IMG/VR virus record: IMGVR_UViG_3300044641_006011
Span: 1-64,000 of that record
DNA: 64,000 nt
Strand: one strand, 5' to 3'
DNA from: a virus
A program made the translations under genes and the position numbers. The first letter of the stretch is position 1. Each line of letters starts with the position of its first letter. This document shows, piece by piece, positions 16,852 through 25,707 of this stretch. The notes beneath the pieces are model-generated. The model did no database searches and was not told the DNA's origin. It saw nothing but the letters and a program-made list of their open reading frames with translations.

Positions 16852-17390
16852 AAAATTTTAACTATTCTTCTTTCACAACCTTTTTCTGGATCAGAAAAAG
16901 GTATAAATTCATATTTTACATCATGCTCTTCAACATATTCATAAAAAGCTTTCTGCTCGTGATCATTGAAAGATTCATTAAAATTATAGCACCATTCATC
17001 AAAAACGATTATAGTCCCAGATTTTATATAAGGATGTAAATATTTAAAAATAGTTTTAGTAGAAGAATAAAGATCACAATCAACATGAAGAAGTCCTATC
17101 GTACTAGCTTCTTTTAAATACTCTGGAATTGTATCTTCAAACCAACCTTTAAAAAATTTAACATTTTCTATTTCTGGAACCACACCATTTGTACTAAAAT
17201 CTCCTTTAACTTGATGAGTTCCTACCCAGTCTTCAGGTAATCCAAAGAAAGAATCAAAACCAAAAACTTTATAATTTTCATTCAATGATTCTCTCATCAT
17301 TTTTATAGTTCTTCCTTCAGCAACACCAAATTCAATGGCATGATTATATTCGGGATTAACTAGAGTTGAAGCATATTGAATACTAATCAT
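16848..17390 (-). CDS. TylF-like SAM methyltransferase
   Basis: 180 residues. AIEFGVAEGRTIKMM is motif I, FGFDSFFGLPEDW matches the TylF/macrocin O-methyltransferase family, and LLHVDCDLYSSTKTIF with TIIVFDEW gives the metal-binding acidic residues. It probably O-methylates a deoxysugar of the glycan. Overlaps neighbours by 4 nt on both sides. Confidence 0.82.
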   Translation of the reverse strand: MISIQYASTLVNPEYNHAIEFGVAEGRTIKMMRESLNENYKVFGFDSFFGLPEDWVGTHQVKGDFSTNGVVPEIENVKFFKGWFEDTIPEYLKEASTIGLLHVDCDLYSSTKTIFKYLHPYIKSGTIIVFDEWCYNFNESFNDHEQKAFYEYVEEHDVKYEFIPFSDPEKGCERRIVKIL

Positions 17391-18952
17391 TTTTCATCTC
17401 CTTTTAAATTTAAAAATAAATTGTATTTACCAAAATAATATAAAAACATATCAAGAGGATGTTCATGAAGTGGTGCCATATTTACCCATATTAATGACGT
17501 AAGTATTTTAATTTTTTCATAATCAATCTCATTAATAATACAAAATTGTCTTAACAATTTCCTACAATCAGAAAAAGTCTTTTTAATATAAACATCACAA
17601 TATATTTCAGAATCACCAATATTAATTATATACATTTGATCCGAAAGAATTTTATGATTAAGAGTCAAACTATGGTTTAATTTTGCAATATCATAATGCA
17701 TATCTCCACATTCCAAATTACCATTAAAATCTTGCCTCCAATCAATAAGAGTAAAAGACTTTTCATTATTGTAGATAATATTATCTAAAATAAAATCTCC
17801 ATGAAATTTTGTAGGTGTTTCTCCAATAATAGAATTAAAATTAACCTCGGATATTAATTCTTTCATGGGAGGAATTTCTATTCCATTAATATTATCAATT
17901 TTATCTTCTAAGTTATATTTTTCTAAAAATTTATTAATTCTTATTAAAGTTTTATCTTTATAAAATGAAAGAGCATTGTTTTTATAATTAGAATCTTCAC
18001 TCTCAATCCAAAGATTATCAACAGACCAATTTAATAGTTCTCTAAATTTAATAATATCTAATGCTTCAGAAAATAAATTTCCTCGAACATATTCATATGA
18101 ATAAAAATTTTCAGTTGATTTAATTATTGATGGGACAACACCAAACAATTTAGAAGATCTTAAAACTCTATCTGAACATACTTTTTTATTATGGAAAAAT
18201 TTAATTACTAAATTATCTAATAAAAATATATTTTCATCTTCTTTGTCCAAAACATTAATAGATGATAAATGATTTTCTCTCGCAATTTTTAGAGAATCAA
18301 TATTTCCAATATCATACCATTCACCCACTTTAATTAAAGAAAAATCAGACATTTTTCTAATAATATCACAATCACTTAAATCTTGACTGTTTGATTTTTG
18401 TAATGTTGATTTACAAACATTCCAAAAAATTTCATGTTGAAGTATTCCAGATACTCCAACATAAACATAATCAAAATTTTGTTCTCCTTTTTCATTTATT
18501 GATATGATCTTACCATTAATAGAATTAATAGTTCTATAAGATTGACTATTAGTTCCTATTCCACCAACAGACCAATTAGTTGAAAAATCAATTTTTGATA
18601 TGTAATCTTTCGATAATAAAGTATCACATGCATGAAAAATAAATGGGCAGTTCAAATATTCTTCACACAAAGATATGGAATAAAGTAAACTACTACCTTC
18701 TCCCATATAATTATCAACTTCAACAAAATCTATTTTAGTATTTGGATGTGCTAAAGATAGATATTGTTTAACATGAGATCCATAGTATCCCAAGGTTATA
18801 ACAAACTCAGTGTCTGAAGGATATAAATTTATAATATGAGAAATAGAAGGAATATCCCCAATTCTAACTAAACTTTTATTTGTGTATTTTGTAATATTGC
18901 CAAGTCTAGATCCTAACCCACTCGTTGGTATTAAAACTTTAAATTCTTCCAT
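17387..18952 (-). CDS. fusion: nucleotidyltransferase + choline/aminoglycoside kinase-like domain
   Basis: 521 residues. The first 230 or so form an NTP-transferase (LIPTSGLGSRLGNIT, then NKSLVRIGDIP). The second half is a protein-kinase-like phosphotransferase (KFHGDFILDNIIY with the catalytic HGDxxxxN and FTLIDWRQDF with the metal Asp). This pairing recalls LicC plus LicA for CDP-choline, fused in one protein. A CDP-linked small alcohol is a fair guess; the substrate is unknown. Confidence 0.82.
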   Translation of the reverse strand: MEEFKVLIPTSGLGSRLGNITKYTNKSLVRIGDIPSISHIINLYPSDTEFVITLGYYGSHVKQYLSLAHPNTKIDFVEVDNYMGEGSSLLYSISLCEEYLNCPFIFHACDTLLSKDYISKIDFSTNWSVGGIGTNSQSYRTINSINGKIISINEKGEQNFDYVYVGVSGILQHEIFWNVCKSTLQKSNSQDLSDCDIIRKMSDFSLIKVGEWYDIGNIDSLKIARENHLSSINVLDKEDENIFLLDNLVIKFFHNKKVCSDRVLRSSKLFGVVPSIIKSTENFYSYEYVRGNLFSEALDIIKFRELLNWSVDNLWIESEDSNYKNNALSFYKDKTLIRINKFLEKYNLEDKIDNINGIEIPPMKELISEVNFNSIIGETPTKFHGDFILDNIIYNNEKSFTLIDWRQDFNGNLECGDMHYDIAKLNHSLTLNHKILSDQMYIINIGDSEIYCDVYIKKTFSDCRKLLRQFCIINEIDYEKIKILTSLIWVNMAPLHEHPLDMFLYYFGKYNLFLNLKGDEK

Positions 18953-19283
18953 AATTATCCTCCAATCTTACAATATCGTCTTCTCCAAAATATTCACCCA
19001 TTTGAATCTCAATAAAAATTAATTCTTCAGAACCGCTATTAGTTATTTGATGTTTTGTTTCTTTGGGTATAAAAAGAATATCACCAGACTTATAATCATA
19101 AAATAAATCATTTATTTTAACTTTAGCAGTGCCTTTAACTAACACCCAAACTTCACTTCTTTTAAAGTGATACTGGTAACTTGGTGATTCTCCAGGATTA
19201 ATAACTATTTTTTTTACTTTGGTATAATCTTCTTCTAAAATATTAGTATAAGATCCCCATGGTTTTTTTACTAATTCATACAT
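18939..19283 (-). CDS. cupin, mannose-6-phosphate isomerase type II-like
   Basis: 114 residues. KPWGSYTNILEE (7-18), YQYHFKRSEVWVLVKG and FIPKETKHQITN are the conserved cupin blocks of the C-terminal half of ManA/ManC type II proteins. The usual second His near YQYH is present. It may isomerise a hexose phosphate towards mannose, feeding GDP-mannose. It overlaps both neighbours (8-14 nt). Confidence 0.82.
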   Translation of the reverse strand: MYELVKKPWGSYTNILEEDYTKVKKIVINPGESPSYQYHFKRSEVWVLVKGTAKVKINDLFYDYKSGDILFIPKETKHQITNSGSEELIFIEIQMGEYFGEDDIVRLEDNYGRI

Positions 19284-20247
19284 TTTCTTTATACCAATCG
19301 TAAGTTTTTACTATACCTTCATACAGACCGATTTTTGGTTCCCAACCAAGTTCTTTTATTTTGTTTACGTTTAACACTTTACGGGGTGTTCCATTTGGTT
19401 TTGTAATGTCCCACTCAATTTCACCCATAAATCCAACAACTTTCGAAATAGTTTCCGCAAGTTCCTTAATAGTTATATCCTCACCAGTACCAACATTAAT
19501 ATGCTCAGAACTGTCATAGTGTTGCATACAAATATAACACGCCTCTGCAAGATCATCAACATACAAAAACTCGCGCATTGCAGAACCATCACCCCATAGG
19601 TTTACACTACCGTACCAAGGACCACCCATATCAATAGTATATCCATGCTCTTTCATATAATGAAACTTAGCAATCATTGCAGGAAGGACGTGAGATGTCT
19701 CCAAATCAAAATTATCATTGGGTCCGTAAAGATTAGTAGGCATCAATGAAATAGCATTAAAACCATGCTGTTGCCGATATGCCTGACACAACATGATGCC
19801 AGCGATCTTAGCAATCGCATAGGCATCATTAGTTGGTTCCAAAGCACCAGTCATCAATTGATCTTCCACAATTGGTTGAGTGGCAAACTTAGGATAGATG
19901 CAAGAAGAACCAAGAAACAAAAGTTTTTTAACATTCCAACGATTAGCAGACTCAATAATATTAGTCTGAATGCGAAGATTCTCAGTTAGGAAATCTGCCT
20001 TGTAAGTATTGTTTGCCATAATGCCACCAACCTTAGCGGCAGCAACAAAAACATATTCTGGTTTATTTTTTTTAAAGAAATTTTCAGTTTCTTCCTCATA
20101 AGAGAAATCTACAACTTGACGAGTTCCTTTAATGATATTATTATAACCTTTACTCTCAAGGTTTCTCACGATTGCTGATCCAACCATCCCGTTGGCACCA
20201 GCAACTAATACTCTAGAATCACTGTCCATAAATGCACATATCCTCAA
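19276..20247 (-). CDS. fcl: GDP-L-fucose synthase
   Basis: 323 residues. An extended [18 protein letters not shown] near 13-27 binds [15 protein letters not shown] carries the catalytic Ser/Cys, and [11 protein letters not shown] has the YxxxK. PNGTPRK near the end is typical of the family. It epimerises and reduces GDP-4-keto-6-deoxymannose to GDP-fucose, using the product of Gmd directly upstream. The genes overlap by 29 nt. Confidence 0.95.
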   Translation of the reverse strand: MRICAFMDSDSRVLVAGANGMVGSAIVRNLESKGYNNIIKGTRQVVDFSYEEETENFFKKNKPEYVFVAAAKVGGIMANNTYKADFLTENLRIQTNIIESANRWNVKKLLFLGSSCIYPKFATQPIVEDQLMTGALEPTNDAYAIAKIAGIMLCQAYRQQHGFNAISLMPTNLYGPNDNFDLETSHVLPAMIAKFHYMKEHGYTIDMGGPWYGSVNLWGDGSAMREFLYVDDLAEACYICMQHYDSSEHINVGTGEDITIKELAETISKVVGFMGEIEWDITKPNGTPRKVLNVNKIKELGWEPKIGLYEGIVKTYDWYKENV

Positions 20248-21244
20248 CTAATTGTTCAAATGAAATTTTAGGTTCCCAACCTAATTTTTCTTTTGCCTTT
20301 GTGGCATCACCTAATAAGGTTTCTACTTCAGCAGGTCTAAAATATTTAGGACTTACTTTAATAACAGTTCTTTTGGTAAGTCTATCAATACCAACCTCAT
20401 CAAGACCTTCACCTTCCCAAGCAATCTTCATTCCAAAATAAGGTGCTGCCTCCTCAACAAACTCACGCACCGAGTATTGCTCCCCTGTGGCGATTACATA
20501 GTCATCTGCTTCATCTTGCTGCAGCATTAACCACATCGCCTCCACAAAGTCCTTAGCGTGTCCCCAATCGCGCTTTGCATTCAGATTCCCGAGATATAAT
20601 ACATCTTGTTGCCCAGTTGAAATAGATGATAATCCGCGAGTGATTTTTCTTGTGACAAAAGTTTCTCCTCTTCTAGGGGATTCGTGATTGAAAAGAATTC
20701 CAGAACTTGCATGTAATCCGTAAGACTCTCTGTAATTTTTGACGATCCAGTATCCATAAACTTTTGCAACTCCATAAGGTGAACGTGGGTAAAATGGTGT
20801 TGTTTCTTTCTGTGGAATTTCTTGAACCTTACCAAACATCTCTGAAGTAGATGCCTGATAGATTCTAGTTTTATTCTCCATACCCAGAAGACGAACTGCC
20901 TCAAGAATACGAAGAGTTCCCAATCCATCAGTTTGACCAGTATACTCTGGTACTTCAAAAGACACTTTTACATGACTTTGAGCACCAAGATTGTAAATCT
21001 CATCAGGTTGAACTTGCTGAATCACTCTTACAAGATTAGTAGAGTCTGTAAGATCTCCATAGTGAAGTTTAATCTGATCGTAAATATGATCAATTCTATG
21101 AGTATTGATTAATGAAGCACGACGAATTATGCCGTGAACTTCATATCCTTTCTCTAATAGGAGTTCAGCAAGATACGATCCATCTTGTCCTGTTATTCCA
21201 GTTATCAATGCAGTTTTCATATTTTTTACATTAAAGTATTTCAA
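20219..21244 (-). CDS. gmd: GDP-mannose 4,6-dehydratase
   Basis: 341 residues. [18 protein letters not shown] (12-29), [17 protein letters not shown] with the catalytic Thr/Glu, and [10 protein letters not shown] with YxxxK are all intact. It makes GDP-4-keto-6-deoxymannose, the entry point to fucose, rhamnose or perosamine. Start ATG at 21244 gives 8 extra residues before the usual MKTALITG; the inner ATG is also possible. Confidence 0.96.
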   Translation of the reverse strand: MKYFNVKNMKTALITGITGQDGSYLAELLLEKGYEVHGIIRRASLINTHRIDHIYDQIKLHYGDLTDSTNLVRVIQQVQPDEIYNLGAQSHVKVSFEVPEYTGQTDGLGTLRILEAVRLLGMENKTRIYQASTSEMFGKVQEIPQKETTPFYPRSPYGVAKVYGYWIVKNYRESYGLHASSGILFNHESPRRGETFVTRKITRGLSSISTGQQDVLYLGNLNAKRDWGHAKDFVEAMWLMLQQDEADDYVIATGEQYSVREFVEEAAPYFGMKIAWEGEGLDEVGIDRLTKRTVIKVSPKYFRPAEVETLLGDATKAKEKLGWEPKISFEQLVEDMCIYGQ

Positions 21245-21909
21245 TCACTATAATTTGATCTAGTCATTAATATTATTTTATCATTATCATAATCAATTAA
21301 ATTTCTATTATTATGATTAAATTCAATAAAAGAAATTTCGTCATAATATTTGTCATACCCATAATTTTTTATTTCATTAATATACGATTCTTCCAAATTG
21401 CCTTTATCAATATCTTCAATTATTAAAATTGAAGAAGGCAATAAGTATTTTACACATCCACGAATCAACCTAATTTGATCCCAAAATAAATGACTAGCAT
21501 CATCAATTAAAATATCAAACTTTACTTTACACTTTGAAAGCGATTGTTCTATGGATTCTTCAAAAGAAGTATGCATATAATCATAAACTACATTTTGCAA
21601 TTTACACTTCTTAGCATTTTCTATGTGTTCATGATGTCCGTCCCAGGCATATATATTTGCATTTAGAAAATATTCTCTCCACATTTTAATTGAAGAGTTG
21701 TGCAATATTCCAATTTCGCCAAAATTTATTTTTTGATGTCTATATCTAGACAATAAAATGGAATAAAAAGGTGTATACGAATGTCTATAATAATCTTCAT
21801 TTACATAACTATATGGAGATTTGTCAGTACCATATTTTGCTCCTATTTCACAAAGATCTGTTTTATTGTCAAAGCAGTTTATATAAAATCTATTAATATT
21901 CATATCCAA
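21241..21909 (-). CDS. SAM methyltransferase-like, first gene of the glycan run
   Basis: 222 residues. [28 protein letters not shown] is followed by [17 protein letters not shown] (motif I), IYAWDGH and [16 protein letters not shown] with IIEDID, as in sugar methyltransferases of the rhamnan or CmcI-like group. An ATG at 21903 is an alternative start. A sigma70-like promoter at 21925-21953 lies just ahead, so this is where the 18-kb run probably begins. Confidence 0.72.
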   Translation of the reverse strand: MDMNINRFYINCFDNKTDLCEIGAKYGTDKSPYSYVNEDYYRHSYTPFYSILLSRYRHQKINFGEIGILHNSSIKMWREYFLNANIYAWDGHHEHIENAKKCKLQNVVYDYMHTSFEESIEQSLSKCKVKFDILIDDASHLFWDQIRLIRGCVKYLLPSSILIIEDIDKGNLEESYINEIKNYGYDKYYDEISFIEFNHNNRNLIDYDNDKIILMTRSNYSD

Positions 21910-21924
21910 AGAATACCTAGTAAT

Positions 21925-21953
21925 ATTATACTAAAAAAGGTGAGTTTATGCAA
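21925..21953 (-). promoter_or_regulatory. sigma70-like promoter of the glycan run
   Basis: TTGCAT (21948-21953), 17-nt spacer and TATAAT (21925-21930) on the minus strand, 16 nt before the first glycan gene. The -35 is inside the loop of the terminator at 21933-21962. Confidence 0.6.
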
Positions 21954-21962
21954 CCCACCTTT
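21933..21962 (-). terminator. terminator upstream of the glycan run
   Basis: A 7-bp stem (AAAGGTG with CACCTTT) and a 13-nt loop are followed on the minus strand by a T-run. It would stop transcripts coming from the HNH gene and beyond. Confidence 0.75.
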
Positions 21963-21998
21963 ATAACTCAGGCTCGCCACCAATTCTTTGACTGGAAA

Positions 21999-22112
21999 TT
22001 AGAAACCAGGCGGAGAAAGAATTCCCCATCCGCACCAGCAAGAATTTTTATTGTGCCTTATCTTGCGGGCACCAAGAAGGTAAAGTAGAACCTTCTCTTT
22101 TAAATTTCTCCA
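21999..22112 (-). other. open frame with Cys/Trp-rich end, no start codon (possible gene remnant)
   Basis: Behind the HNH gene one frame is open for 37 codons and ends NSCWCGWGILSPPGF then stop, with no ATG, GTG or TTG. The tail looks protein-like. It may be the 3' end of a gene cut by insertion of the HNH gene, or chance. The stretch 21963-22047 holds nothing else I can name. Confidence 0.3.
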
Positions 22113-22482
22113 TTAGATTATTTTGTTCTTCTAAAGAAAGATTTTTAAAATAAAACCATGAAGCATCTTTTTGCAACTGAGATCTTTCTTGGTGGCAGGA
22201 ACTACAGAGAAGTTGGAGATTATCCATTTCACTTTTTATCCTATCCCAAGAACAAACATAAAGACATCTTTGATCTTTTTTAAGTCCAGGATTGATGTGA
22301 TCTATTTCTAGACAATCAGTAGTTCCACACTTACAACACTTGGATCCAAGATTTTCTATGATAAAGTTTTTCTTTTCATATCTCAATCTGGTATTGAGTT
22401 CTCTTGATTCCTCATTTAATCTGTTTTTATGCTTTTGATAGTAGCGTCTTTTCGCTTCTAACTTTTGTTCTCTTGTCGCCAT
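22048..22482 (-). CDS. HNH endonuclease, probable homing nuclease
   Basis: 144 residues. The N-terminal half is Arg/Lys-rich and helical (KRRYYQKHKNRLNEES). The nuclease core has CCKCGTTDCLEIDHINPG and LLCSSCHQERS: two CxxC pairs of a zinc site and the DH...H of HNH. It has a perfect late promoter (22504-22511) 22 nt before ATG, like the other nucleases in this window, and no evident operon partner. Confidence 0.88.
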   Translation of the reverse strand: MATREQKLEAKRRYYQKHKNRLNEESRELNTRLRYEKKNFIIENLGSKCCKCGTTDCLEIDHINPGLKKDQRCLYVCSWDRIKSEMDNLQLLCSSCHQERSQLQKDASWFYFKNLSLEEQNNLMEKFKREGSTLPSWCPQDKAQ

Positions 22483-22503
22483 TATATCCCATACAACTAT
22501 ATT

Positions 22504-22511
22504 TATTTATA
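22504..22511 (-). promoter_or_regulatory. T4-type late promoter of HNH gene
   Basis: A perfect TATAAATA on the minus strand, 22 nt from the HNH start codon. Confidence 0.68.
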
Positions 22512-22534
22512 TAGGATATTTTTTAATTACAAAC

Positions 22535-22747
22535 CTATTTTGTTTCAGAAACAAAGTCATTAATAACTTGTGCTTGCTGAAGAACTTGTTTTAGAGTTGG
22601 AAATTCTGGAAGATCCATCTTTACACTATTCATAGAATTTTCATTCCATGCTCTTGCAAAGTCATATTCAACACAGAAATTATCATTAAGCATATTGTAT
22701 GCTTGTTTGAAAATTTCAAACCGAAGTTCATAAGGTGTTTTGGACAT
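22535..22747 (-). CDS. conserved small cyanophage protein, unknown
   Basis: 70 residues, acidic to neutral and mostly helical (MSKTPYELRFEIFKQAYNML). No metal or membrane motif. Proteins starting (T/S)KTPYELRFEI are widespread in T4-like cyanophages; function unknown. No clear promoter; it probably belongs with the gene at 22813-23049. Confidence 0.75.
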   Translation of the reverse strand: MSKTPYELRFEIFKQAYNMLNDNFCVEYDFARAWNENSMNSVKMDLPEFPTLKQVLQQAQVINDFVSETK

Positions 22748-22812
22748 AATTAATCTCCATATGTGTGTTTGTGTGTAACAATAGGGTCATATTGACTCCA
22801 CCAGTTTAAGTT

Positions 22813-23049
22813 TTAAGTCATTCCAGGACTAAGAGAAAGTTGGGTTAACTTTGATATTTCGGTGATACCAAAGAATGCAATTAAAAATAACACATCCCAA
22901 AGTTTGAGTTTGATAGCAAAAGGAATACCAAGCAGTCCCCCGATAAACTTAATAATCAAACCATTTTTAAAATCTCCCCATAACATGATTTGATAACCAA
23001 GTAGAAGGAGAAAGTTCCCGATATATCTCAGGACACTTGTTTTAGACAT
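22813..23049 (-). CDS. small membrane protein, unknown
   Basis: 78 residues with two or three hydrophobic stretches (YIGNFLLLLGYQIMLWG, LIIKFIGGLLGIPFAI, LWDVLFLIAFFGI). It is likely in the inner or thylakoid membrane. No family recognised. It lies between the aminotransferase and the 70-residue gene. Confidence 0.7.
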   Translation of the reverse strand: MSKTSVLRYIGNFLLLLGYQIMLWGDFKNGLIIKFIGGLLGIPFAIKLKLWDVLFLIAFFGITEISKLTQLSLSPGMT

Positions 23050-23100
23050 AAGGGGTTTGCTCCCGACCAGTGCTGTTAAAGTCCATCCGTGACTATTTAA

Positions 23101-24186
23101 TTATAAAAAAGAATCGTAATTTTTTATTGCAGTTATAATGTGGTTTAGATCCCGATTAGATAACCACCAACCAACAGGAATGCTAACTTGTTTTTTATAA
23201 AATTCACTAACACCTTCAAGTTCACCTTCTTCAAATTGAGTAACGCATTCATACATATCATTTCTATGGTGAACTGGACTTGAACTGATTCCATTTTCTT
23301 TTAGATACTCAATAAACTCTTCTTTAGTTCCTTTTTCCACTAAAAGAGAATAAATCCAATAGGAACAATATTTGTCATATTCGGGAGCACTTACAAAAGA
23401 ACATTCTTTTAAATTTTCAGAATAAAATTTTGCATTATTTTTATGCTTGAATACAGAGTCTCTTGCTTCGGGAATATTACAGATTCCAATAGCAGCACAA
23501 ACATCATTCATATGATATTTAAAACCAGCTTCTTTTATATTTTGAGTACATCTAAAAGACTCATTTTTGGTTCTATCTAAACCATACCATCTTAACAAAC
23601 GAGCGTCTTCTTCTTTATTCTTTGGAGTAATCAAAATTCCACCGTCAGAAGATGTAAGAAATTTAATCGCTTGAAGACTATAGCAAATATAGTCACCTCT
23701 TTCATTAGAAGTCTCTAAAAATGAATCCCAAGTGTGTGCGGCATCTTCAATTACAGGAACTCCAAAGGATTTAAGTTTTAAATAATCACAAGGTTTTCCT
23801 GCCCAATTAACAGCAATAATTGCTTTAGTTTTATTTGTAATTAATTTAGACACACTATCAGGAGATATTAATCCAGTTTGAGGATCAATATCTCCCCATC
23901 TAATAGTTGCATGTCTATGAATAATTCCAACTTGACTTGCAAAGCATGTTTGTGGAGTTGAAATTACCTCATCTCCAGGTCCAACACCACAAAGATGAAG
24001 TGCTAAATCAATCGCACTAGTACAAGAATTTACAGTAATTGGTTTTACTTTTGTTTTTAATTCCTTCCATAAAAGATTTTCAAACTCTTCTACTTTATTT
24101 CCTTGACCAATAAATCCAGATTCAAGAACTTCCTTAACTAAAGAAGGAGCTTGATCTGACATTCTGACTTTAAACAATGGTATCAT
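23101..24186 (-). CDS. DegT/DnrJ/EryC1-type sugar aminotransferase
   Basis: 361 residues. A PLP-dependent fold type I enzyme: NSCTSAIDLALHLCG (cofactor phosphate), GDEVISTPQTCFAS, PVIEDAAHTW (Asp to the pyridine nitrogen) and SLQAIKFLTSSDGGIL with the Schiff-base Lys. It would transaminate an NDP-4-keto sugar; the GDP-4-keto-6-deoxymannose made by Gmd is a possible substrate, giving a perosamine-like sugar. Overlaps the GT2 gene by 4 nt. Confidence 0.88.
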   Translation of the reverse strand: MIPLFKVRMSDQAPSLVKEVLESGFIGQGNKVEEFENLLWKELKTKVKPITVNSCTSAIDLALHLCGVGPGDEVISTPQTCFASQVGIIHRHATIRWGDIDPQTGLISPDSVSKLITNKTKAIIAVNWAGKPCDYLKLKSFGVPVIEDAAHTWDSFLETSNERGDYICYSLQAIKFLTSSDGGILITPKNKEEDARLLRWYGLDRTKNESFRCTQNIKEAGFKYHMNDVCAAIGICNIPEARDSVFKHKNNAKFYSENLKECSFVSAPEYDKYCSYWIYSLLVEKGTKEEFIEYLKENGISSSPVHHRNDMYECVTQFEEGELEGVSEFYKKQVSIPVGWWLSNRDLNHIITAIKNYDSFL

Positions 24187-24911
24187 AGTGGTATAAAAGA
24201 TAAATCATTAACAGTATAAACTTTATTTTCTTCAAATAATCTCAAGCCTAATTGATCACAATGAATTCCTTTATATTGTCCAACAATTCCATTAAAGTAA
24301 CATTCTCCATAAATTTCAAATAATTGTTTATAAAAATCAGCGTCTAAACTGGAAGTTTGTGGAAAAGGAAATCTTACATTATTCATACGGACGGCATCTG
24401 TTCTCCAAGAGACTTGGCTGGCGTCTAACATACAGTATGGATTTATAGGTACTTTATGATTTAAACCATAATTAAGATTAATTTTAATTTCATCTAAAGA
24501 TCTTACTTCATAAGGATTAAATGTACTTAAATGACAATAAGAATAGTTTTGATTTGGATTATTTTCATACCACTTCGATAATTCTTGAAGATAATTTGGT
24601 GTTAATGCATCATCATCACAAAGCATAATAGAAATATCAGAGTCACTATTTAAAGAAGCAATATTCCAATATTTTCCAAAAATGCTTTCTCCATTACCTT
24701 CTTTTTTTTCTGGATCATTTGTATGATAAAATTTTACTTTGTTAAGATAATCTCCTAATATTTCTTCTACAATTGGTTTTCCTGGAAATTTACTTGAGTC
24801 GTCTACAAAAATTAATTCCCAATTATCATATGACTGATTTTTTATAGAATTTAAAGCAAATCTGACCATATTAGGTCTATCATAATAGCAACAAAGAATT
24901 AATATTTTCAT
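24183..24911 (-). CDS. GT2 glycosyltransferase
   Basis: 242 residues. ILILCCYYDRPNMVRFALNSIKNQ, WELIFVDDSS and ISIMLCDDDALTP show the GT2 order with the DDD metal site near residue 120. It sits between the aminotransferase and a GNAT gene, a group that could make, acylate and attach an amino sugar. Confidence 0.85.
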   Translation of the reverse strand: MKILILCCYYDRPNMVRFALNSIKNQSYDNWELIFVDDSSKFPGKPIVEEILGDYLNKVKFYHTNDPEKKEGNGESIFGKYWNIASLNSDSDISIMLCDDDALTPNYLQELSKWYENNPNQNYSYCHLSTFNPYEVRSLDEIKINLNYGLNHKVPINPYCMLDASQVSWRTDAVRMNNVRFPFPQTSSLDADFYKQLFEIYGECYFNGIVGQYKGIHCDQLGLRLFEENKVYTVNDLSFIPL

Positions 24912-25390
24912 TTTAAATCAATCAATTCCATAAAATATTTACTATTATCTTCAGAAAAAACTTTAAAGTTTAATTTATTATATAGATTAAAAGCTCTTTT
25001 ATTAGTTTTTAAAACTTGTAATTGTATAGATTTACAATTTATTTTATAACACTCACTTATTAATGCTTCAAATAAAAATTTACCTATACCAAATCCTCTG
25101 TATTCTTCCAATAATCCAGCACTCAAATAGCATGTATCAAGTTCACACTTTATTAATCCATATCCTACAGATGTTTTAGTATCATTTTTAATGAATAGAA
25201 AAGGAATATTTTTGTTTTTATCTAAAGAAGAGAACCATTTTTGTTGTTGATCTTTTGATATCTCTCCAGTATATCCAGTCATGTATTCTCTACATTTATT
25301 TCTAATAATTCTTAGAATTTCTAATTTTGTTAGGTCATTTACAATAGAAAGTGAATAACTCATTTTTTGATAATTTTCTTTTTTTTTCAA
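24908..25390 (-). CDS. GNAT-family N-acetyltransferase
   Basis: 160 residues from an ATG at 25390; the ATG at 25363 (MSYSLSIVND) is the likelier start by domain fit. SAGLLEEYRGFGIGKFLFEALISEC is the acetyl-CoA-binding motif A (Q/RxxGxG/A), and VLKTNKRAFNLYNKLNF is motif B. It could acetylate an amino sugar made by the neighbouring aminotransferase. Confidence 0.83.
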   Translation of the reverse strand: MKKKENYQKMSYSLSIVNDLTKLEILRIIRNKCREYMTGYTGEISKDQQQKWFSSLDKNKNIPFLFIKNDTKTSVGYGLIKCELDTCYLSAGLLEEYRGFGIGKFLFEALISECYKINCKSIQLQVLKTNKRAFNLYNKLNFKVFSEDNSKYFMELIDLK

Positions 25391-25407
25391 AGAAAAAATA
25401 TTTAATT

Positions 25408-25623
25408 TTAAGCAACTTCAACAGACTCAAGATCTTGAGCAACATACTCCATGAGCATTTCATAGTCATCAAGGGGGTCACCAGAAAATACGACTCCTTC
25501 ATTTTCGTAGAAGCGACGAACCTTTTTATAAAGTTTCGGATTCTTTACATCAAGGTAGATTTCCCCGTTAGCAGCAAGTTGAAGAGTGCTAACATCTTTT
25601 TTGAACTTTTGAATCAGAGACAT
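25408..25623 (-). CDS. conserved small phage protein, unknown
   Basis: 71 residues (MSLIQKFKKDVSTLQLAANG...). A helix, two strands (GEIYLDVKNPKLYKKVRRFYENEG) and an acidic tail. No known domain. It has a perfect-consensus sigma70 promoter at 25647-25675, so strong early expression is likely. Confidence 0.75.
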   Translation of the reverse strand: MSLIQKFKKDVSTLQLAANGEIYLDVKNPKLYKKVRRFYENEGVVFSGDPLDDYEMLMEYVAQDLESVEVA

Positions 25624-25646
25624 TGTTTTGCTTTGTTTACAGGAAA

Positions 25647-25675
25647 ATTATAGCATGGTGAATTGTGGTTGTCAA
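25647..25675 (-). promoter_or_regulatory. perfect-consensus sigma70 promoter
   Basis: TTGACA (25670-25675), exactly 17 nt, TATAAT (25647-25652) on the minus strand, 24 nt before the 71-residue gene. Matching both hexamers fully, it should be strong in the host. Confidence 0.88.
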
Positions 25676-25707
25676 TGGGTTGAAAGGATCAAATAGATTA
25701 GTTTTTA

